64,000 nt of DNA from Erysipelotrichaceae bacterium (GCA_017473335.1 JAFULN010000026.1:95768-159767); one strand, 5' to 3'. Shown: positions 7,688-18,419, counted from the stretch's first letter. Numbers and translations are program-made. The notes: a model not told the origin generated them from the letters alone.

Positions 7688-10309
7688 ATGAAGAATCTTA
7701 CAGGAAATCAGGTTCGTCAGATGTTTTTGGATTATTTTGCATCCAAAGGTCATATGATTGAACCAGGTGCATCACTTGTACCGCACAACGACCCAACTCT
7801 TTTGTGGATTAATGCAGGGGTTGCGGCACTGAAAAAATATTTTGATGGTTCTGAAAAACCTAGATGCAATCGTATCTGCAATGCACAGAAAAGTATTCGT
7901 ACCAACGATATTGAAAATGTAGGGAAGACAGCACGTCACCATACATTTTTTGAAATGCTTGGTAACTTCTCAATTGGAGACTATTTTAAGGAAGAAGCAC
8001 TGCAGTATGCATGGGAATTTTTGACAAGTCCTGAATGGATTGGATTTGACAAGAACCGTATGTACGTCACTGTATATCCAGATGATGAAGTTGCATACAA
8101 CACTTGGGTAAATAAATGTGGAATTGACCCTAGTCATATTTTAAAAACACCAAATAACTTCTGGGAAATTGGTGAAGGGCCAGGTGGACCTGACAGTGAA
8201 ATTTTCTATGACCGTGGACCAGAATTCGATCCAGAAGGTCTTGGAGAAAGAGCATTCTTTGAAGAACTTGAAAATGACCGTTATATTGAAGTATGGAATG
8301 TAGTATTCTCTCAGTATGACTGCAAACCAGCAGAATTGGATAGAAAAGACTACAAGGAACTGCCGCAGAAAAACATTGATACAGGAATGGGTCTTGAACG
8401 TTTGACTTGTCTGATTCAAGGCGGAGAAACTAACTTTGATACTGACTTGTTTTTACCAGTAATTCGTGCAACTGAAAAATTAGCTAAATATCCTTATGAC
8501 GGAGAATATAAGATGGCATATCGTGTTATTGCGGACCATATCCGTACAGTAACATTTGCATTAGCTGATGGTGCTAATTTCTCTAACGAAGGTCGTGGAT
8601 ATGTATTGCGTCGTGTACTGCGCCGTGCTGTTCGTTTTGGAATTAAACTGAATATTGAAGGTGCATTTATGTACAAGCTAGTTGAAATCGTTGCTGAAAA
8701 CATGAAGGATTTCTATCCTTATGTAACTGAAAAGGTTGCATTGATTTCTCGACTTGTTAAAAATGAAGAAGATACATTCCACAGTACTTTGGCAAATGGT
8801 GAAAAACTGTTGATGAATGCTTTGGATGAAGCTGAAAACAAGATTCTTGATGGGACTGTCATGTTTAAATTGTACGATACTTATGGTTTCCCTAAAGAGC
8901 TGACTGCTGAAATCGCCGAAGAACGTGGCTTTACAGTTGATATGGATGGCTTTAATGCTGAAATGAGTAAACAGCGTGAACGTGCACGTGCAGCTCGTGA
9001 AGATGAACAGTCAATGAGTTCACAGTCTGCTGATTTGATGGATTTTGAAGAAAATTCAGATTTCCTTGGCTATGAAACACATTCTATGGATGCAAAAGTG
9101 CTTGCATGTTTCAAAAATGGTGTACGTGTATTGTCAATTGAAGATGAAGGTGACGTAATTTTATGTCAGACTGCATTCTATGCTGAAAGCGGTGGTCAGA
9201 TTGCGGATACTGGCGTATTGTACAATGATGTAATGAAAGCTGAAGTTGTTGATGTGAAGAAAGCACCTCACAAACAACATCTCCATCATATTAAAGTTAA
9301 TAAAGGTACTGTATCTGAAGGGGATGTTCTGCATGGCCAGATTGATTCTGCACGTCGTGTTCGTATTATGGGAAATCACTCTTCACTGCATCTATTGCAG
9401 TCTGCATTAAGAGAAATTATTGGTGATCATATTCATCAGGCTGGATCTTATGCGGGAGATACATATGGACGTTTTGACTTTACTCACTTTGAAAAAGTAA
9501 CTGAAGAACAGCTTCATCAAATTGAAGAACGCGTTAATCAGATGATTATGGAATCAAATCCTGTTGTGACGCAGGTTCTTTCTATTGAAGATGCTAAGAA
9601 TACTGGTGCTATTGCATTGTTTGATGAAAAATATGGTGACTCTGTACGTGTTGTCTCTATGGGAAATGTTTCTAAGGAATTCTGTGGTGGTACTCATGTA
9701 TCAAATACTCAGGAAATCGGTGTCTTTAAGATTGTTTCAGAAGAATCGATTGGTTCAGGTATTCGTCGTATGACAACAAAGACAAAACTGGAAGCTTACC
9801 ATGATTTTGTAGAACGTGAAAATACTTTACGCATCATCTCTGAAATGCTGAAGATGAATTCTATCTTAGGTGTTGAAGAAAAGGTTCAGGGTGTAATTGA
9901 AGATAATGCTGCATTGCGTAAGGAAATTGCTCGATTGAATCAGAAGATGATGATGTTGGAAGCTGATGAAATGGTACATTCTGCAAAGAATATCAATGGC
10001 ATTAATGTGATTATCAAAAAGCTTGAAAATGCTGATTCTGGCTCATTGAAGGCACTTGCAGAAACATTACGTAACAAGTGTGAAGATTCTTTTGTACTGC
10101 TTGCAAATCATGCTGGTGAAAAGGTAGTCTTTGTTGCTGCAGCATCAAAAGCTGCTATTGCAAAGGGTATTAAGGCTGGAGATATGGTGAAGCTTGCTGC
10201 ATCTGTCTGCGGTGGTAATGGCGGTGGACGTCCAGATCTGGCACAGTCTGGTGGTAAAGATGCTTCTAAGATTGATGAAGCTATTGAACAAATTGAATCA
10301 AAACTTTAA
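7688..10309 (+). CDS. alaS: Alanine-tRNA ligase
   Basis: Charges tRNA-Ala and edits mischarged Ser/Gly. The N-terminal catalytic domain covers about residues 1-240, the tRNA-binding domain follows, and the editing domain has the zinc site HSSLH (near 563-567) and CGGTH (near 665-669). The C-terminal coiled coil and the DHHA1 domain with [15 protein letters not shown] are intact. 873 residues is full length. AGGAGG is 8 bases before ATG 7688. Control by the alanine T-box immediately upstream agrees with the identity. Confidence 0.98.
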   Translation: MKNLTGNQVRQMFLDYFASKGHMIEPGASLVPHNDPTLLWINAGVAALKKYFDGSEKPRCNRICNAQKSIRTNDIENVGKTARHHTFFEMLGNFSIGDYFKEEALQYAWEFLTSPEWIGFDKNRMYVTVYPDDEVAYNTWVNKCGIDPSHILKTPNNFWEIGEGPGGPDSEIFYDRGPEFDPEGLGERAFFEELENDRYIEVWNVVFSQYDCKPAELDRKDYKELPQKNIDTGMGLERLTCLIQGGETNFDTDLFLPVIRATEKLAKYPYDGEYKMAYRVIADHIRTVTFALADGANFSNEGRGYVLRRVLRRAVRFGIKLNIEGAFMYKLVEIVAENMKDFYPYVTEKVALISRLVKNEEDTFHSTLANGEKLLMNALDEAENKILDGTVMFKLYDTYGFPKELTAEIAEERGFTVDMDGFNAEMSKQRERARAAREDEQSMSSQSADLMDFEENSDFLGYETHSMDAKVLACFKNGVRVLSIEDEGDVILCQTAFYAESGGQIADTGVLYNDVMKAEVVDVKKAPHKQHLHHIKVNKGTVSEGDVLHGQIDSARRVRIMGNHSSLHLLQSALREIIGDHIHQAGSYAGDTYGRFDFTHFEKVTEEQLHQIEERVNQMIMESNPVVTQVLSIEDAKNTGAIALFDEKYGDSVRVVSMGNVSKEFCGGTHVSNTQEIGVFKIVSEESIGSGIRRMTTKTKLEAYHDFVERENTLRIISEMLKMNSILGVEEKVQGVIEDNAALRKEIARLNQKMMMLEADEMVHSAKNINGINVIIKKLENADSGSLKALAETLRNKCEDSFVLLANHAGEKVVFVAAASKAAIAKGIKAGDMVKLAASVCGGNGGGRPDLAQSGGKDASKIDEAIEQIESKL

Positions 10310-10365
10310 AAACTTGTTTCTTTTTCAAGAAGCATAGGGTAAAATATCCTTATAAGGAGGAGATC

Positions 10366-10629
10366 ATGATGGCAAGAGATAACACAGAAACTATGGCATT
10401 TCGCTCTGATGAACTTAGACGCGACAATATTAAACAGGTTCTTCGTTTGACGAAAGAGGCTTTGGAAGAACGAGGGTATAATGCGGTGAATCAGCTGGCT
10501 GGCTATCTGATTTCCAATGACCCTGCATACATATCATCTCATCGCAATGCTAGAAGCATTATTCAATCGGTGGAACGATATGAAATTATTGAAGAACTTG
10601 TACGTTCTTATCTGGAAGAGAAGAAATAA
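10366..10629 (+). CDS. ireB: IreB family regulatory phosphoprotein (UPF0297)
   Basis: Small cytosolic protein of 87 residues containing the conserved TMAF...[15 protein letters not shown] segment. In Enterococcus the family is phosphorylated by the Ser/Thr kinase IreK and affects cephalosporin tolerance. ATG 10366 lies 5 bases after AGGAGG; ATG 10369 is equally possible. It overlaps ruvX by one base (TAATG), and alaS-ireB-ruvX-DUF1292 is a conserved order in Bacillota. Confidence 0.9.
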   Translation: MMARDNTETMAFRSDELRRDNIKQVLRLTKEALEERGYNAVNQLAGYLISNDPAYISSHRNARSIIQSVERYEIIEELVRSYLEEKK

Positions 10630-11048
10630 TGGAGAGAGTATTAGGACTTGATCTTGGCAGCCGTACATTAGGGGTTGCGGTTTCTGATCCGTTAGGGATG
10701 ATTGCAAGAACTGTTGAAACGTTTCGCTTCGAAGAAGATGATTATGATGCAGCACTTAAGCGTACTGGAGAATTGATTAAAGAATATTCCGCAAAACGTA
10801 TTGTTTTAGGTCTTCCTAAACATATGAATGGAGATATTGGAATTCGTGGTGAAATTTCTATTCAGTTTAAAGCATCACTGGAAGAAATGTTTAACATTCC
10901 AGTTGAACTAGTGGATGAGCGTTTAACAACAGTTGTTGCACAAAAGATGCTGATTAGTGCTGATGTATCACGTAAAAAACGTAAAAAAGTGGTAGATCAG
11001 ATTGCTGCAGTTCAAATTCTACAGGGGTATCTTGATAGAAAACATTAA
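10629..11048 (+). CDS. ruvX: RuvX/YqgF family nuclease
   Basis: RNase H-fold protein of 139 residues, proposed to process pre-16S rRNA ends and to resolve Holliday junctions. Acidic residues expected at the active site are present: the first Asp in GLDLGSRTLGVAVSDP (residues 5-20), the DERLTT block near 97 and an Asp in VDQIAAVQIL near 123. The start codon overlaps the ireB stop. Confidence 0.93.
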   Translation: MERVLGLDLGSRTLGVAVSDPLGMIARTVETFRFEEDDYDAALKRTGELIKEYSAKRIVLGLPKHMNGDIGIRGEISIQFKASLEEMFNIPVELVDERLTTVVAQKMLISADVSRKKRKKVVDQIAAVQILQGYLDRKH

Positions 11049-11073
11049 AAGACGGTGAAATCCGTCTTTTTGT
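11048..11073 (+). terminator. Intrinsic terminator after ruvX
   Basis: AAAGACGG / CCGTCTTTTT stem-loop starting in the stop codon. Confidence 0.75.
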
Positions 11074-11146
11074 TTTGTTGAGAGTGAAAATCAAGATTAT
11101 TTGTGTTAAAATTAATGAAGGTATTAGTACCAAAAGGAGATTTCAT

Positions 11147-11422
11147 ATGATTGAATCAAATAAGATGATTGTAAAGGATGAAAATGGACAAGAAAAAGAA
11201 ATGGAAATCTTGTTCACATTTGAAAGTGATGAACTGAATACTCAGTATGTAGTATTTGTGGATCCAGAAGATGAAAGCGGAGAAGTATTTGCTTCACGTT
11301 ATACAGATGATGGAGGTCTTGAACCAATTGAAACTGAAGCAGAATGGGCAATGGTCGAAGAAGTTGTCGGTGCCTTTTCTGATGAAATGAATGACTATGA
11401 AGAAGAAACAGACGGGCAGTAA
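11147..11422 (+). CDS. DUF1292 (YrzB-like) protein
   Basis: Acidic 91-residue cytosolic protein with the DUF1292 pattern (EILFTFESDELNTQYVVF, then DPEDESGEVFASRY). Function is unknown in the family, but the gene always sits near ireB and ruvX. Start ATG 11147 follows AAAAGGAGA. A TAAAAT at 11107-11112 may be its -10 box. The mltG gene begins inside its 3' end in another frame. Confidence 0.88.
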   Translation: MIESNKMIVKDENGQEKEMEILFTFESDELNTQYVVFVDPEDESGEVFASRYTDDGGLEPIETEAEWAMVEEVVGAFSDEMNDYEEETDGQ

Positions 11423-12473
11423 GCATTTAGGTTTTAAATTATTTTTATGTCTTATTCTTATTGCAGTAATTGGACTATTCAGTGCATTTATGATTTATCA
11501 CAATCAGCTAAAAGCTGTTTCAGATGATAATACTGAAATCATTTTCGAAGTAAACAAAGGTGAAACATTGAATACTGTTTTACCACGACTTGAAAACGAA
11601 GGTTTGATTAATAGTGCTTTGTTTGCAAAACTCTATGTTAAATTGAATGATTCAGGCAGTTTAGCGGCAGGTAAATTTTCATTGAATGCTGCGATGGATA
11701 CTGCTGAAGTCATTGCAACGATCACTGATTCTACTCAATTGATTCATGATGATATTACGATTACTTTTATTGAAGGTGAATGGCTGAAGCATATGTCTGA
11801 AAAGTTCGAACAGGAACTAGGTATTCAGTCGGATGAATTGATGAGTTTATGGAATGATGAACAGTACATTCGTTCACTGATGGATCGATATCCATTTTTA
11901 ACAGAAGAAATCTTTAATGAAGATTCACGTTATTATCTGGAAGGTTATCTGATGCCAAATACTTATGCTTTTGCGAAAGGTTCAGACGCAAAAACTGTGA
12001 CTGAAAAAATGCTGGATCAGACTTTGAAAGTATATAACAAATTTAAAGATACAATGAATGCTCATGAATTGAGTGTTCATGAACTATTTACATTAGCATC
12101 AATTGTTCAGTATGAAGCTAGTAAGATTGAAGATATGAAGATGATCGCAGGCGTATTCTATAATCGTATGGACATCGGCATGAGATTACAAAGCAGTGTG
12201 ACTGTATGTTATGCAATTGATATTGAGAAAAGTGACAGCTGGAAAAGCTGTGAAGTAAATCCAACCTATAATTCACCTTACAACACCTATATGGTAGAAG
12301 GTCTTCCACCAGGACCTATATTAAACCCTGGTGTTGATGCGATTGAAGCTGTATTAAATCCAACGGAAAGTAATTATTACTACTTCATGGCAGATGTGTA
12401 TGGAGATGGTACTGTATATTTTGCAGAAACCTATGCTGAGCATCTGGCACTTGTCAATAAATATCTGAAATAG
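11391..12473 (+). CDS. mltG: Endolytic murein transglycosylase MltG
   Basis: Membrane-anchored enzyme that cuts nascent glycan strands and so sets where peptidoglycan chains end. One membrane helix near residues 12-34, a LysM-like subdomain (about 50-105), then the YceG catalytic domain. The motif LASIVQYEA near 235 has the conserved glutamate, followed by FYNRMDIGMRLQS and the PYNTY...GLPPGPI block. It overlaps DUF1292 by 32 bases; ATG 11391 and ATG 11397 are both possible because no strong ribosome site is visible. Confidence 0.93.
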   Translation: MTMKKKQTGSKHLGFKLFLCLILIAVIGLFSAFMIYHNQLKAVSDDNTEIIFEVNKGETLNTVLPRLENEGLINSALFAKLYVKLNDSGSLAAGKFSLNAAMDTAEVIATITDSTQLIHDDITITFIEGEWLKHMSEKFEQELGIQSDELMSLWNDEQYIRSLMDRYPFLTEEIFNEDSRYYLEGYLMPNTYAFAKGSDAKTVTEKMLDQTLKVYNKFKDTMNAHELSVHELFTLASIVQYEASKIEDMKMIAGVFYNRMDIGMRLQSSVTVCYAIDIEKSDSWKSCEVNPTYNSPYNTYMVEGLPPGPILNPGVDAIEAVLNPTESNYYYFMADVYGDGTVYFAETYAEHLALVNKYLK

Positions 12474-12485
12474 GGGGAAAAGTCT

Positions 12486-13115
12486 ATGAAACCAATTCTG
12501 ATTGGCATTGCAGGTGGCAGTGCTTCTGGAAAAAGTTCTATTGCAGCTAGACTGAAAGAAGAATTCAGTTTGACCAATTCTGTTGTGATTATTCGTCAGG
12601 ATGACTATTATAAAGATCAGACACATCTGACCATGGAAGAAAGAGTTAAAACAAACTATGATCATCCATTTGCGTTTGATAATGATTTATTGATTGAACA
12701 TTTGCATAAGTTAATGAATGGTGAATCTATTGAAAAACCAACATATGACTATACTGTACACAATCGTTCAGATGTAACAGAAACAGTGACACCTTGTGAT
12801 GTAATTGTTTTGGAAGGATTGTTTGTGCTTGAAAGTGAAAAACTAAGAGATTTACTGGATATGAAGATTTATGTTGATACAGATGCAGATATTCGCTTTA
12901 TTCGCCGTATGATACGTGATGTTAAAGAAAGAGGAAGATCACTGGATTCAGTGGTTTCTCAGTACACAACAACAGTTCGTGTGATGCATGATTTGTTTAT
13001 CGAACCATCTAAACGTTATGCGAATCTGATTATCCCAGAAGGCGGTCATAATGAAGTTGCGATTGACCTTTTGACGACAAAAATCAATAGTATTATTCAC
13101 AAAAGTGTGTTATAA
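12486..13115 (+). CDS. udk: Uridine kinase
   Basis: Phosphorylates uridine and cytidine in pyrimidine salvage. P-loop GGSASGKSS is at residues 10-18 and the nucleoside-binding segment RQDDYYKD near 40. The LEGLFVLE block and the [15 protein letters not shown] lid are present. 209 residues is standard. Starts 12 bases after mltG behind AGGGGGAAAAG; the udk-greA order is conserved in Bacillota. Confidence 0.96.
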   Translation: MKPILIGIAGGSASGKSSIAARLKEEFSLTNSVVIIRQDDYYKDQTHLTMEERVKTNYDHPFAFDNDLLIEHLHKLMNGESIEKPTYDYTVHNRSDVTETVTPCDVIVLEGLFVLESEKLRDLLDMKIYVDTDADIRFIRRMIRDVKERGRSLDSVVSQYTTTVRVMHDLFIEPSKRYANLIIPEGGHNEVAIDLLTTKINSIIHKSVL

Positions 13116-13138
13116 TCTAACCCGTTAGGAGTGAAACT

Positions 13139-13606
13139 ATGTCAGAAAAGATTTATGTAACTCAAGCTGGTCTTGAAGAATTAAAAAGAGAATATGAAAA
13201 TTTAATTCACGTTGTACGTCAGGAAGTAATTGAAGACTTAAGAGCTGCTCGTGCTCAGGGGGACTTGTCAGAAAACGCTGATTATGATGCTGCACGTGAT
13301 CGCCAGGCTCAGGTAGAAGCACGTATTTCTCAGCTGGATGTTATGCTGAAGAATGTAGTGATTATTGGAGAAGGAAATGGTCAGACAGTTCAGTTAGGTT
13401 CTACATTTACGATTGAAGAACAAGATACTGGTGATAAAGGGACGTATACTATTGTTGGTTCTGTTGAAGCTGATCCGCTTTCAGGAAAGCTTTCTAATGC
13501 GACTCCATTGGCAATTGCCGTGATGGATCATGCAGTTGGAGAAGTAGTCACTGTTGAATGTGATGAACCATATCAGGTTAAAATTGTAGACATTCTTACA
13601 AAATAA
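13139..13606 (+). CDS. greA: Transcription elongation factor GreA
   Basis: Stimulates RNA cleavage by backtracked RNA polymerase. The N-terminal coiled coil carries the acidic tip in QGDLSENADYDAARDRQ (near residues 40-56), and the C-terminal FKBP-like domain ends VKIVDILTK. 155 residues. TAGGAGTG lies 6 bases before ATG. Closes the operon before a strong terminator. Confidence 0.97.
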   Translation: MSEKIYVTQAGLEELKREYENLIHVVRQEVIEDLRAARAQGDLSENADYDAARDRQAQVEARISQLDVMLKNVVIIGEGNGQTVQLGSTFTIEEQDTGDKGTYTIVGSVEADPLSGKLSNATPLAIAVMDHAVGEVVTVECDEPYQVKIVDILTK

Positions 13607-13613
13607 ACACGAG

Positions 13614-13645
13614 AAACAATCTGAGAAATCAGATTGTTTTTTTAA
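13614..13645 (+). terminator. Intrinsic terminator after greA
   Basis: AAACAATCTGA / TCAGATTGTTT with a GAAA loop and seven Ts. Confidence 0.92.
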
Positions 13646-13887
13646 TTTCTTAAAAATTAAATTATGTATCTTAATAATGAAATATATACATGCTATTTTA
13701 ATAGTAAATACATCTTCAAAGAAGCATAAAACATACTAAAAAAACAAGACTTACTCTTATATAAATTATAATTTATCATTTACACACATAAAGAAGCATT
13801 AAGTGTTGAAGGTTATTTAGAATCCGCATTTCAAAACGATACGCTTCTTTTTTCTTTCTTTAGATGAAGTCATTAATTGGAGGAATT
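13646..13887 (+). other. AT-rich intergenic region with a long-range inverted repeat
   Basis: No gene seen. AAAGAAGC occurs at 13718-13725 and again at 13790-13797, and its complement GCTTCTTT at 13843-13850 is followed by TTTTCTTTC. A TATAAT at 13767-13772 would place a start near 13779. A short untranslated RNA ending near 13855 is possible but there is no good -35 box. Confidence 0.35.
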
Positions 13888-14349
13888 ATGAGAAAAATAC
13901 TTTTATGTATCTTTGTATTATTGATTATGCTTCCTGTAGATAGTCAATGGATTTCATTCAATGATATCAATTCTCAGATGATATCTGTAGAAATCAGGGG
14001 GAATGTTCAAAATGAAGGTATTTATGAATTAAAAAGAGGAACAACGATTCAAGAAGCTTTACAGATAGCTGGATTATTAGAAAATAGCAGTATTGAAGGA
14101 ATTAATCAGACTCAGATTCTCCATCATCAAGATGTCATTACAATTACAAAAATTGATGGTCATTTGATTCATATTAATAGTGCAACAATTGAAGAACTTA
14201 TGCGTCTTCCTGGTATTGGAGAGAAAACCGCTCAAAAAATTATTGAATATCGTTCTTTGCATTTATTTCAATCATTAGAAGAATTAATGGAGGTAAGCGG
14301 TATTGGTAAAAAGAAATTTGAATCTCTTGAAGGTTTGATTGGTTTATGA
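13888..14349 (+). CDS. comEA: Competence protein ComEA
   Basis: Surface DNA receptor for natural transformation. A membrane anchor (residues 3-20) is followed by an SLBB-type segment (SVEIRGNVQNEGIYELKRG) and a C-terminal helix-hairpin-helix DNA-binding domain with INSATIEELMRLPGIGEKTAQKI. 153 residues from ATG 13888, which follows GGAGG; an upstream ATG at 13864 has no ribosome site. Its stop overlaps the comEC start (ATGA). Confidence 0.93.
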   Translation: MRKILLCIFVLLIMLPVDSQWISFNDINSQMISVEIRGNVQNEGIYELKRGTTIQEALQIAGLLENSSIEGINQTQILHHQDVITITKIDGHLIHINSATIEELMRLPGIGEKTAQKIIEYRSLHLFQSLEELMEVSGIGKKKFESLEGLIGL

Positions 14350-16211
14350 GTTCTTTATTTATAATTTTTCTGTTTTTCTTTTTTACTCAGCATTTGTTGT
14401 TTGAAATACGATTGATATTTGTAATCATCATTTGTACATATTTATTGACTAAAAGACAATTTAAAGTGTTAATACTTGTTATTTTAATGTTAATAAGAAT
14501 ACTCATAAATGTTCAAATGCCGGATCCTTGTATTGTAGATGGGAAAATTATTAAATTGTATGAACAGTCTTTCTTAATGAAAAGCAGATATGGGAATATA
14601 CTTGTTGTCAGTGATGATAGGTTTCTTGTTGATACTATTGTTCAAGTTGAAGGAAAGGTATTTAAAGATGATTCATCTCCACATTTTTTTACTCCTACAA
14701 AGATAGCTAATATTACTATTGCAGCAAGTGATATTAGGATATTGCATCAAGGACAAACACTACGCTCCTGGATTCATCGTAAATCTATTCACATGGAAAA
14801 AAACGAAAGAGAGTTAATCCAGAAAATACTGCTTCGTTTTTCGATTGATGATAGTTATCTTCAATCTATTTCTGCATTACAAATTCTATTTATGTTAGGT
14901 ATCATTAAAAAAGTGTTAAAGTGTTTCTTTTACGAAAAGAAAGTAGATAAGATAGAAGCGTTTGTATGTTGTTTTCTTTGTTATTTATGGAATCAATGGT
15001 TTGTTTGTTTTCGTTATTTCTTTTTCAAATTCATGAAGAAAAGGAAGTGTTCTTTATATGAATCATTAGGTTATTTTTGTTTATTTTGTTTTCTATATGA
15101 TCCAGCATTAACAGAAAGTGCATCTTTTTGGTTTATAGTACTTCTTCGTTTATCAACAAAAATTTTCTATGATAAAAAATTAGGGTTTGTCTTTACAATG
15201 ATTGTGGTAAGCTGTTGTTTTTATGCATCGTGTGATTTATTACAACTCTTTTTTTATCCATTGAATCAGTTGATTTCTTTTCTATCTTTCATTTTAGCTA
15301 TGTTAAGAGTACTGTTTCCAATTTCGTTAAATTTCTGGATTTATATATTAAATGTTCTTTCTGAAATCACTGTATCTATTGAACTTCATGGAACATTGTC
15401 TTTCAGTACGCTTTTTGCATTAATAATGTTTTTGTCGGCCTTGGATCATATTCGTCAAAGAATTGTTATGTTTGCAAGTATTGCTGCTATTGCATTATGC
15501 AGCTGTAATCCATTTGGCCGCATAGTCTTTTTTAATGCTGGGCAAGGGGACTGTACACTAATACATTTTCCTCTATTTTTCAAAACAGTTCTTATAGATA
15601 CAGGTCCTCCTTCAAGTTATTATCAGCTTCAAAAATCTTTATATTCACACTCTGTCTATGAGATTGATTTGTTGATTTTAAGCCATGGAGACAGTGATCA
15701 TAGTGGTAATATGGAGCAAATCATAAAAGATTTTAAAGTGAAAGAAATATGGGATAATACAATGAATATGAAAACACATGATTTACTAAAAATGGTTCAA
15801 ATAAATAGTTATGATATGCAACAAGATGAAAATGATAAAAGCTTAGTGCATATGTTTTCATTAAATCATTTGAATTATTTGTTTCTTGGGGATGCAAGTA
15901 TTGAACAGGAAGAAGTCTTTCTTGAAAGAATCAGCGACTCTATAGATGTCTGCAAAATTGGTCATCATGGATCAAAAACATCGACTTCATGGAAACTTTT
16001 GGATAAAGCTGGCTGCAGGATTGCAGTAATTTCTGCAGGTGTAAACAACCGATACAATCATCCTCATGTTGATGTAGTTGAACGATTACAAAAAAATGGG
16101 AGTATAATTCTAAATACGCAATATCAAGGTGATATTCAAATTATCATGTCACGATTTTTTAATCTTGTTACGACAAGTAATCATGAATTTGGTATAATAT
16201 TCAAAGAGTAG
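14346..16211 (+). CDS. comEC: Competence protein ComEC (short form)
   Basis: Channel for single-stranded DNA uptake. The N-terminal half is strongly hydrophobic (about ten helices). The C-terminal metallo-beta-lactamase-fold domain has NAGQGDCTLI, SHGDSDHSGN, LFLGDAS and HHGSKTS, so the metal site looks intact. At 621 residues it is some 100-150 shorter than common ComEC proteins, mainly in the Competence domain, which is hard to recognise. It starts within the comEA stop, and holA follows after 13 bases. Confidence 0.88.
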   Translation: MSSLFIIFLFFFFTQHLLFEIRLIFVIIICTYLLTKRQFKVLILVILMLIRILINVQMPDPCIVDGKIIKLYEQSFLMKSRYGNILVVSDDRFLVDTIVQVEGKVFKDDSSPHFFTPTKIANITIAASDIRILHQGQTLRSWIHRKSIHMEKNERELIQKILLRFSIDDSYLQSISALQILFMLGIIKKVLKCFFYEKKVDKIEAFVCCFLCYLWNQWFVCFRYFFFKFMKKRKCSLYESLGYFCLFCFLYDPALTESASFWFIVLLRLSTKIFYDKKLGFVFTMIVVSCCFYASCDLLQLFFYPLNQLISFLSFILAMLRVLFPISLNFWIYILNVLSEITVSIELHGTLSFSTLFALIMFLSALDHIRQRIVMFASIAAIALCSCNPFGRIVFFNAGQGDCTLIHFPLFFKTVLIDTGPPSSYYQLQKSLYSHSVYEIDLLILSHGDSDHSGNMEQIIKDFKVKEIWDNTMNMKTHDLLKMVQINSYDMQQDENDKSLVHMFSLNHLNYLFLGDASIEQEEVFLERISDSIDVCKIGHHGSKTSTSWKLLDKAGCRIAVISAGVNNRYNHPHVDVVERLQKNGSIILNTQYQGDIQIIMSRFFNLVTTSNHEFGIIFKE

Positions 16212-16224
16212 GAGGAAAACAATC

Positions 16225-17205
16225 ATGAATTATCTTTTGATTGGAAATGAAAGTTATTTGATCAAAAAGAAAATGAATGAAATCATTAAAGAATGGGCAA
16301 AAGATGATTTAGAATTGAGTGTTGTAACCTATGACGCATCTTCATCTTTGTTTAGTATTTCAATGCTTGTAGAAGATGCTTCAACGATTCCTTTCTTTAC
16401 TCAGAATAAAATACTTGTTGTTAAAAATTGTACTTTTTTAAGCACTTCAGGAAGTTTGAATGAACAAGATATAAAAAGTCTTGAAAACTATCTTAATCAT
16501 CCTTGTGAAACTTCTGTACTTATTTTTGTGCTTGAAAATGAAAAACTTGATGCACGAAAGAAAATTGTTAAGACAATAAAGAAAGCTTGTCGAGAATATA
16601 AACTGGATGCACTTCAGAATGATGAATTTTCTTCTGTGCTTCGTAATTCATTGAGACAACGTAATATTTACTTGGACAATGATGCATTGAATGAACTTGA
16701 GACTCGTTTAGCTGGATCTTTAGCTTTAATGGAAACTGAACTGGATAAATTAATGCTTGTAGAAAAACATCTTTCTAAAGAGGATATTGAGCTTCTAGTA
16801 AGCAGACCATTAGAAGATAAAGCATTTGATTTAGTGAATGCAGTTCTTCATGGGAAAATGAAACAAGTATTTCGTATTTGGAAAGATTTACAGGTTTCTA
16901 AGACTGACCCAATCTTATTGAACACTTTGATTGGGCGACAGTTTCATCTGATTTATCAGGTAAAACTATTGTCCAAAACAGGTAAGAGTGAACAGATAAT
17001 GGCTCAAATCTTGGGGGTTCATCCATATTCTGTTAAACTTGCTCATCAAAACTCACGCAGCATAAGTACGAAGCTTCTTCAGCAGCTTATACAGGACTGT
17101 GCTGAACTTGACCAGAAATTTAAAAGTGGTCAAATTGACAGAACTTTAGGATTTGAACATTTTCTAATACATACAGCAGGGAGAATGAACACATGCAGAC
17201 TTTAA
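16225..17205 (+). CDS. holA: DNA polymerase III delta subunit
   Basis: Clamp-loader subunit that opens the beta clamp. 326 residues with the family layout: YLLIGNESYLIKKK at the start, IPFFTQNKILVVKN near 55-70, and a C-terminal collar domain. GGAGG precedes ATG 16225. The gene follows comEC as in many Bacillota. Its last 13 bases overlap the serine dehydratase gene. Confidence 0.92.
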   Translation: MNYLLIGNESYLIKKKMNEIIKEWAKDDLELSVVTYDASSSLFSISMLVEDASTIPFFTQNKILVVKNCTFLSTSGSLNEQDIKSLENYLNHPCETSVLIFVLENEKLDARKKIVKTIKKACREYKLDALQNDEFSSVLRNSLRQRNIYLDNDALNELETRLAGSLALMETELDKLMLVEKHLSKEDIELLVSRPLEDKAFDLVNAVLHGKMKQVFRIWKDLQVSKTDPILLNTLIGRQFHLIYQVKLLSKTGKSEQIMAQILGVHPYSVKLAHQNSRSISTKLLQQLIQDCAELDQKFKSGQIDRTLGFEHFLIHTAGRMNTCRL

Positions 17206-18419
17206 AAGAACTTTATAAAATTGGACCTGGACCTTCCAGTTCTCATACATTAGCTCCATATCGAGCTTCAAAACTGTATCTTGAAAATTATCCTGAGACA
17301 CATTCAGTTAAAATTAAGCTTTATGGTTCTTTATCATTGACTGGTAAAGGACATTATACAGATCAGATTATTATTGATACTTTTTCACCTAGAAAATGTG
17401 ATGTCGAATTTATGCTGGATTGGGATTACCCTTTTCCAAATGGTTTTACAATTGATGGTTATGATAAACGAGGTCTTCATACAGCTCACTGGACAGTTTA
17501 TTCATTGGGGGGAGGCAGTATTCAAATTGTAGAAAGACCTGATTTGGTTGTTCAAACACCATATAGAGAAGAAAATATGACTGAAATCATTCGAGTTTGT
17601 ACAGAAAATCATTGGTCATTTGTGGACTATGTTTTTGAACATGAGGATGATGAGCTTTATGAATATTTGAATGAAATTTTAGATTCTATGTTGAAATGTG
17701 TAGAGCGTGGTTTAAATAAAACAGGTGTTTTACCTGGGAAACTTGGTATTGAACGTTGTGCGAAAAACATGTATCTGAAGTCAAAATCAATTGATGATCC
17801 TCATGAAGAAGCGAAAGTTCGTTTAATGTCATATGCTTATGCAGCAAGTGAAGAAAATGCTTCTCATGGTGAAGTTGTAACTGCACCAACACTTGGTGCC
17901 TGCGGTATTTTAGCAGCATATATGTATATGATGTACTATGATGAAAAGATCTCCAGAAAGAAACTGATTCATTCGCTTGCGGTTGGTGGCTTATTTGGAA
18001 ATGTGATTAAACATAACGCAACGATTTCTGGTGCTGTTGGCGGATGTCAGGCTGAAATAGGTGCTGCATGCTGTATGACTGCAGCAGCGGCGGCATATTT
18101 GAATGATTTAAATTTAAAACAAATTGAATATGCTGCAGAGATTGCAATGGAGCATCATCTTGGTTTAACCTGTGATCCTGTTGGTGGTTATGTCATTATT
18201 CCTTGTATTGAACGAAATGCGGTTGGCGTATTAAGGGCTGTAGATGCAATGACACTTTCTAAATATATGAGCAAGATTAAAGAAAATGTTGTTAATTTTG
18301 ATACAGTAGTGCGTACAATGATGTATACAGGTCAAAAGCTTGCCCTTGAACTTAAAGAAACATCTCTGGGTGGTCTTGCACAGGAAGTGATTATCAAGCA
18401 GGAGAAGCATCATGATTAG
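17193..18419 (+). CDS. L-serine ammonia-lyase, iron-sulfur type, single chain
   Basis: Deaminates serine to pyruvate using a 4Fe-4S cluster. The N-terminal half (1-130) is the beta domain, with GPGPSSSHT at residues 11-19. The C-terminal half is the alpha domain with ENASHGEVVTAPTLGACG, SGAVGGCQAEIGAACCM and HLGLTCDPVGG, which supply the cluster cysteines. Unlike the two-subunit enzyme of many Firmicutes, both domains are fused in 408 residues. AGGGAGAA is upstream of ATG 17193. It overlaps holA by 13 and the next gene by 8 bases, so the genes are co-expressed. Confidence 0.92.
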   Translation: MQTLKELYKIGPGPSSSHTLAPYRASKLYLENYPETHSVKIKLYGSLSLTGKGHYTDQIIIDTFSPRKCDVEFMLDWDYPFPNGFTIDGYDKRGLHTAHWTVYSLGGGSIQIVERPDLVVQTPYREENMTEIIRVCTENHWSFVDYVFEHEDDELYEYLNEILDSMLKCVERGLNKTGVLPGKLGIERCAKNMYLKSKSIDDPHEEAKVRLMSYAYAASEENASHGEVVTAPTLGACGILAAYMYMMYYDEKISRKKLIHSLAVGGLFGNVIKHNATISGAVGGCQAEIGAACCMTAAAAAYLNDLNLKQIEYAAEIAMEHHLGLTCDPVGGYVIIPCIERNAVGVLRAVDAMTLSKYMSKIKENVVNFDTVVRTMMYTGQKLALELKETSLGGLAQEVIIKQEKHHD

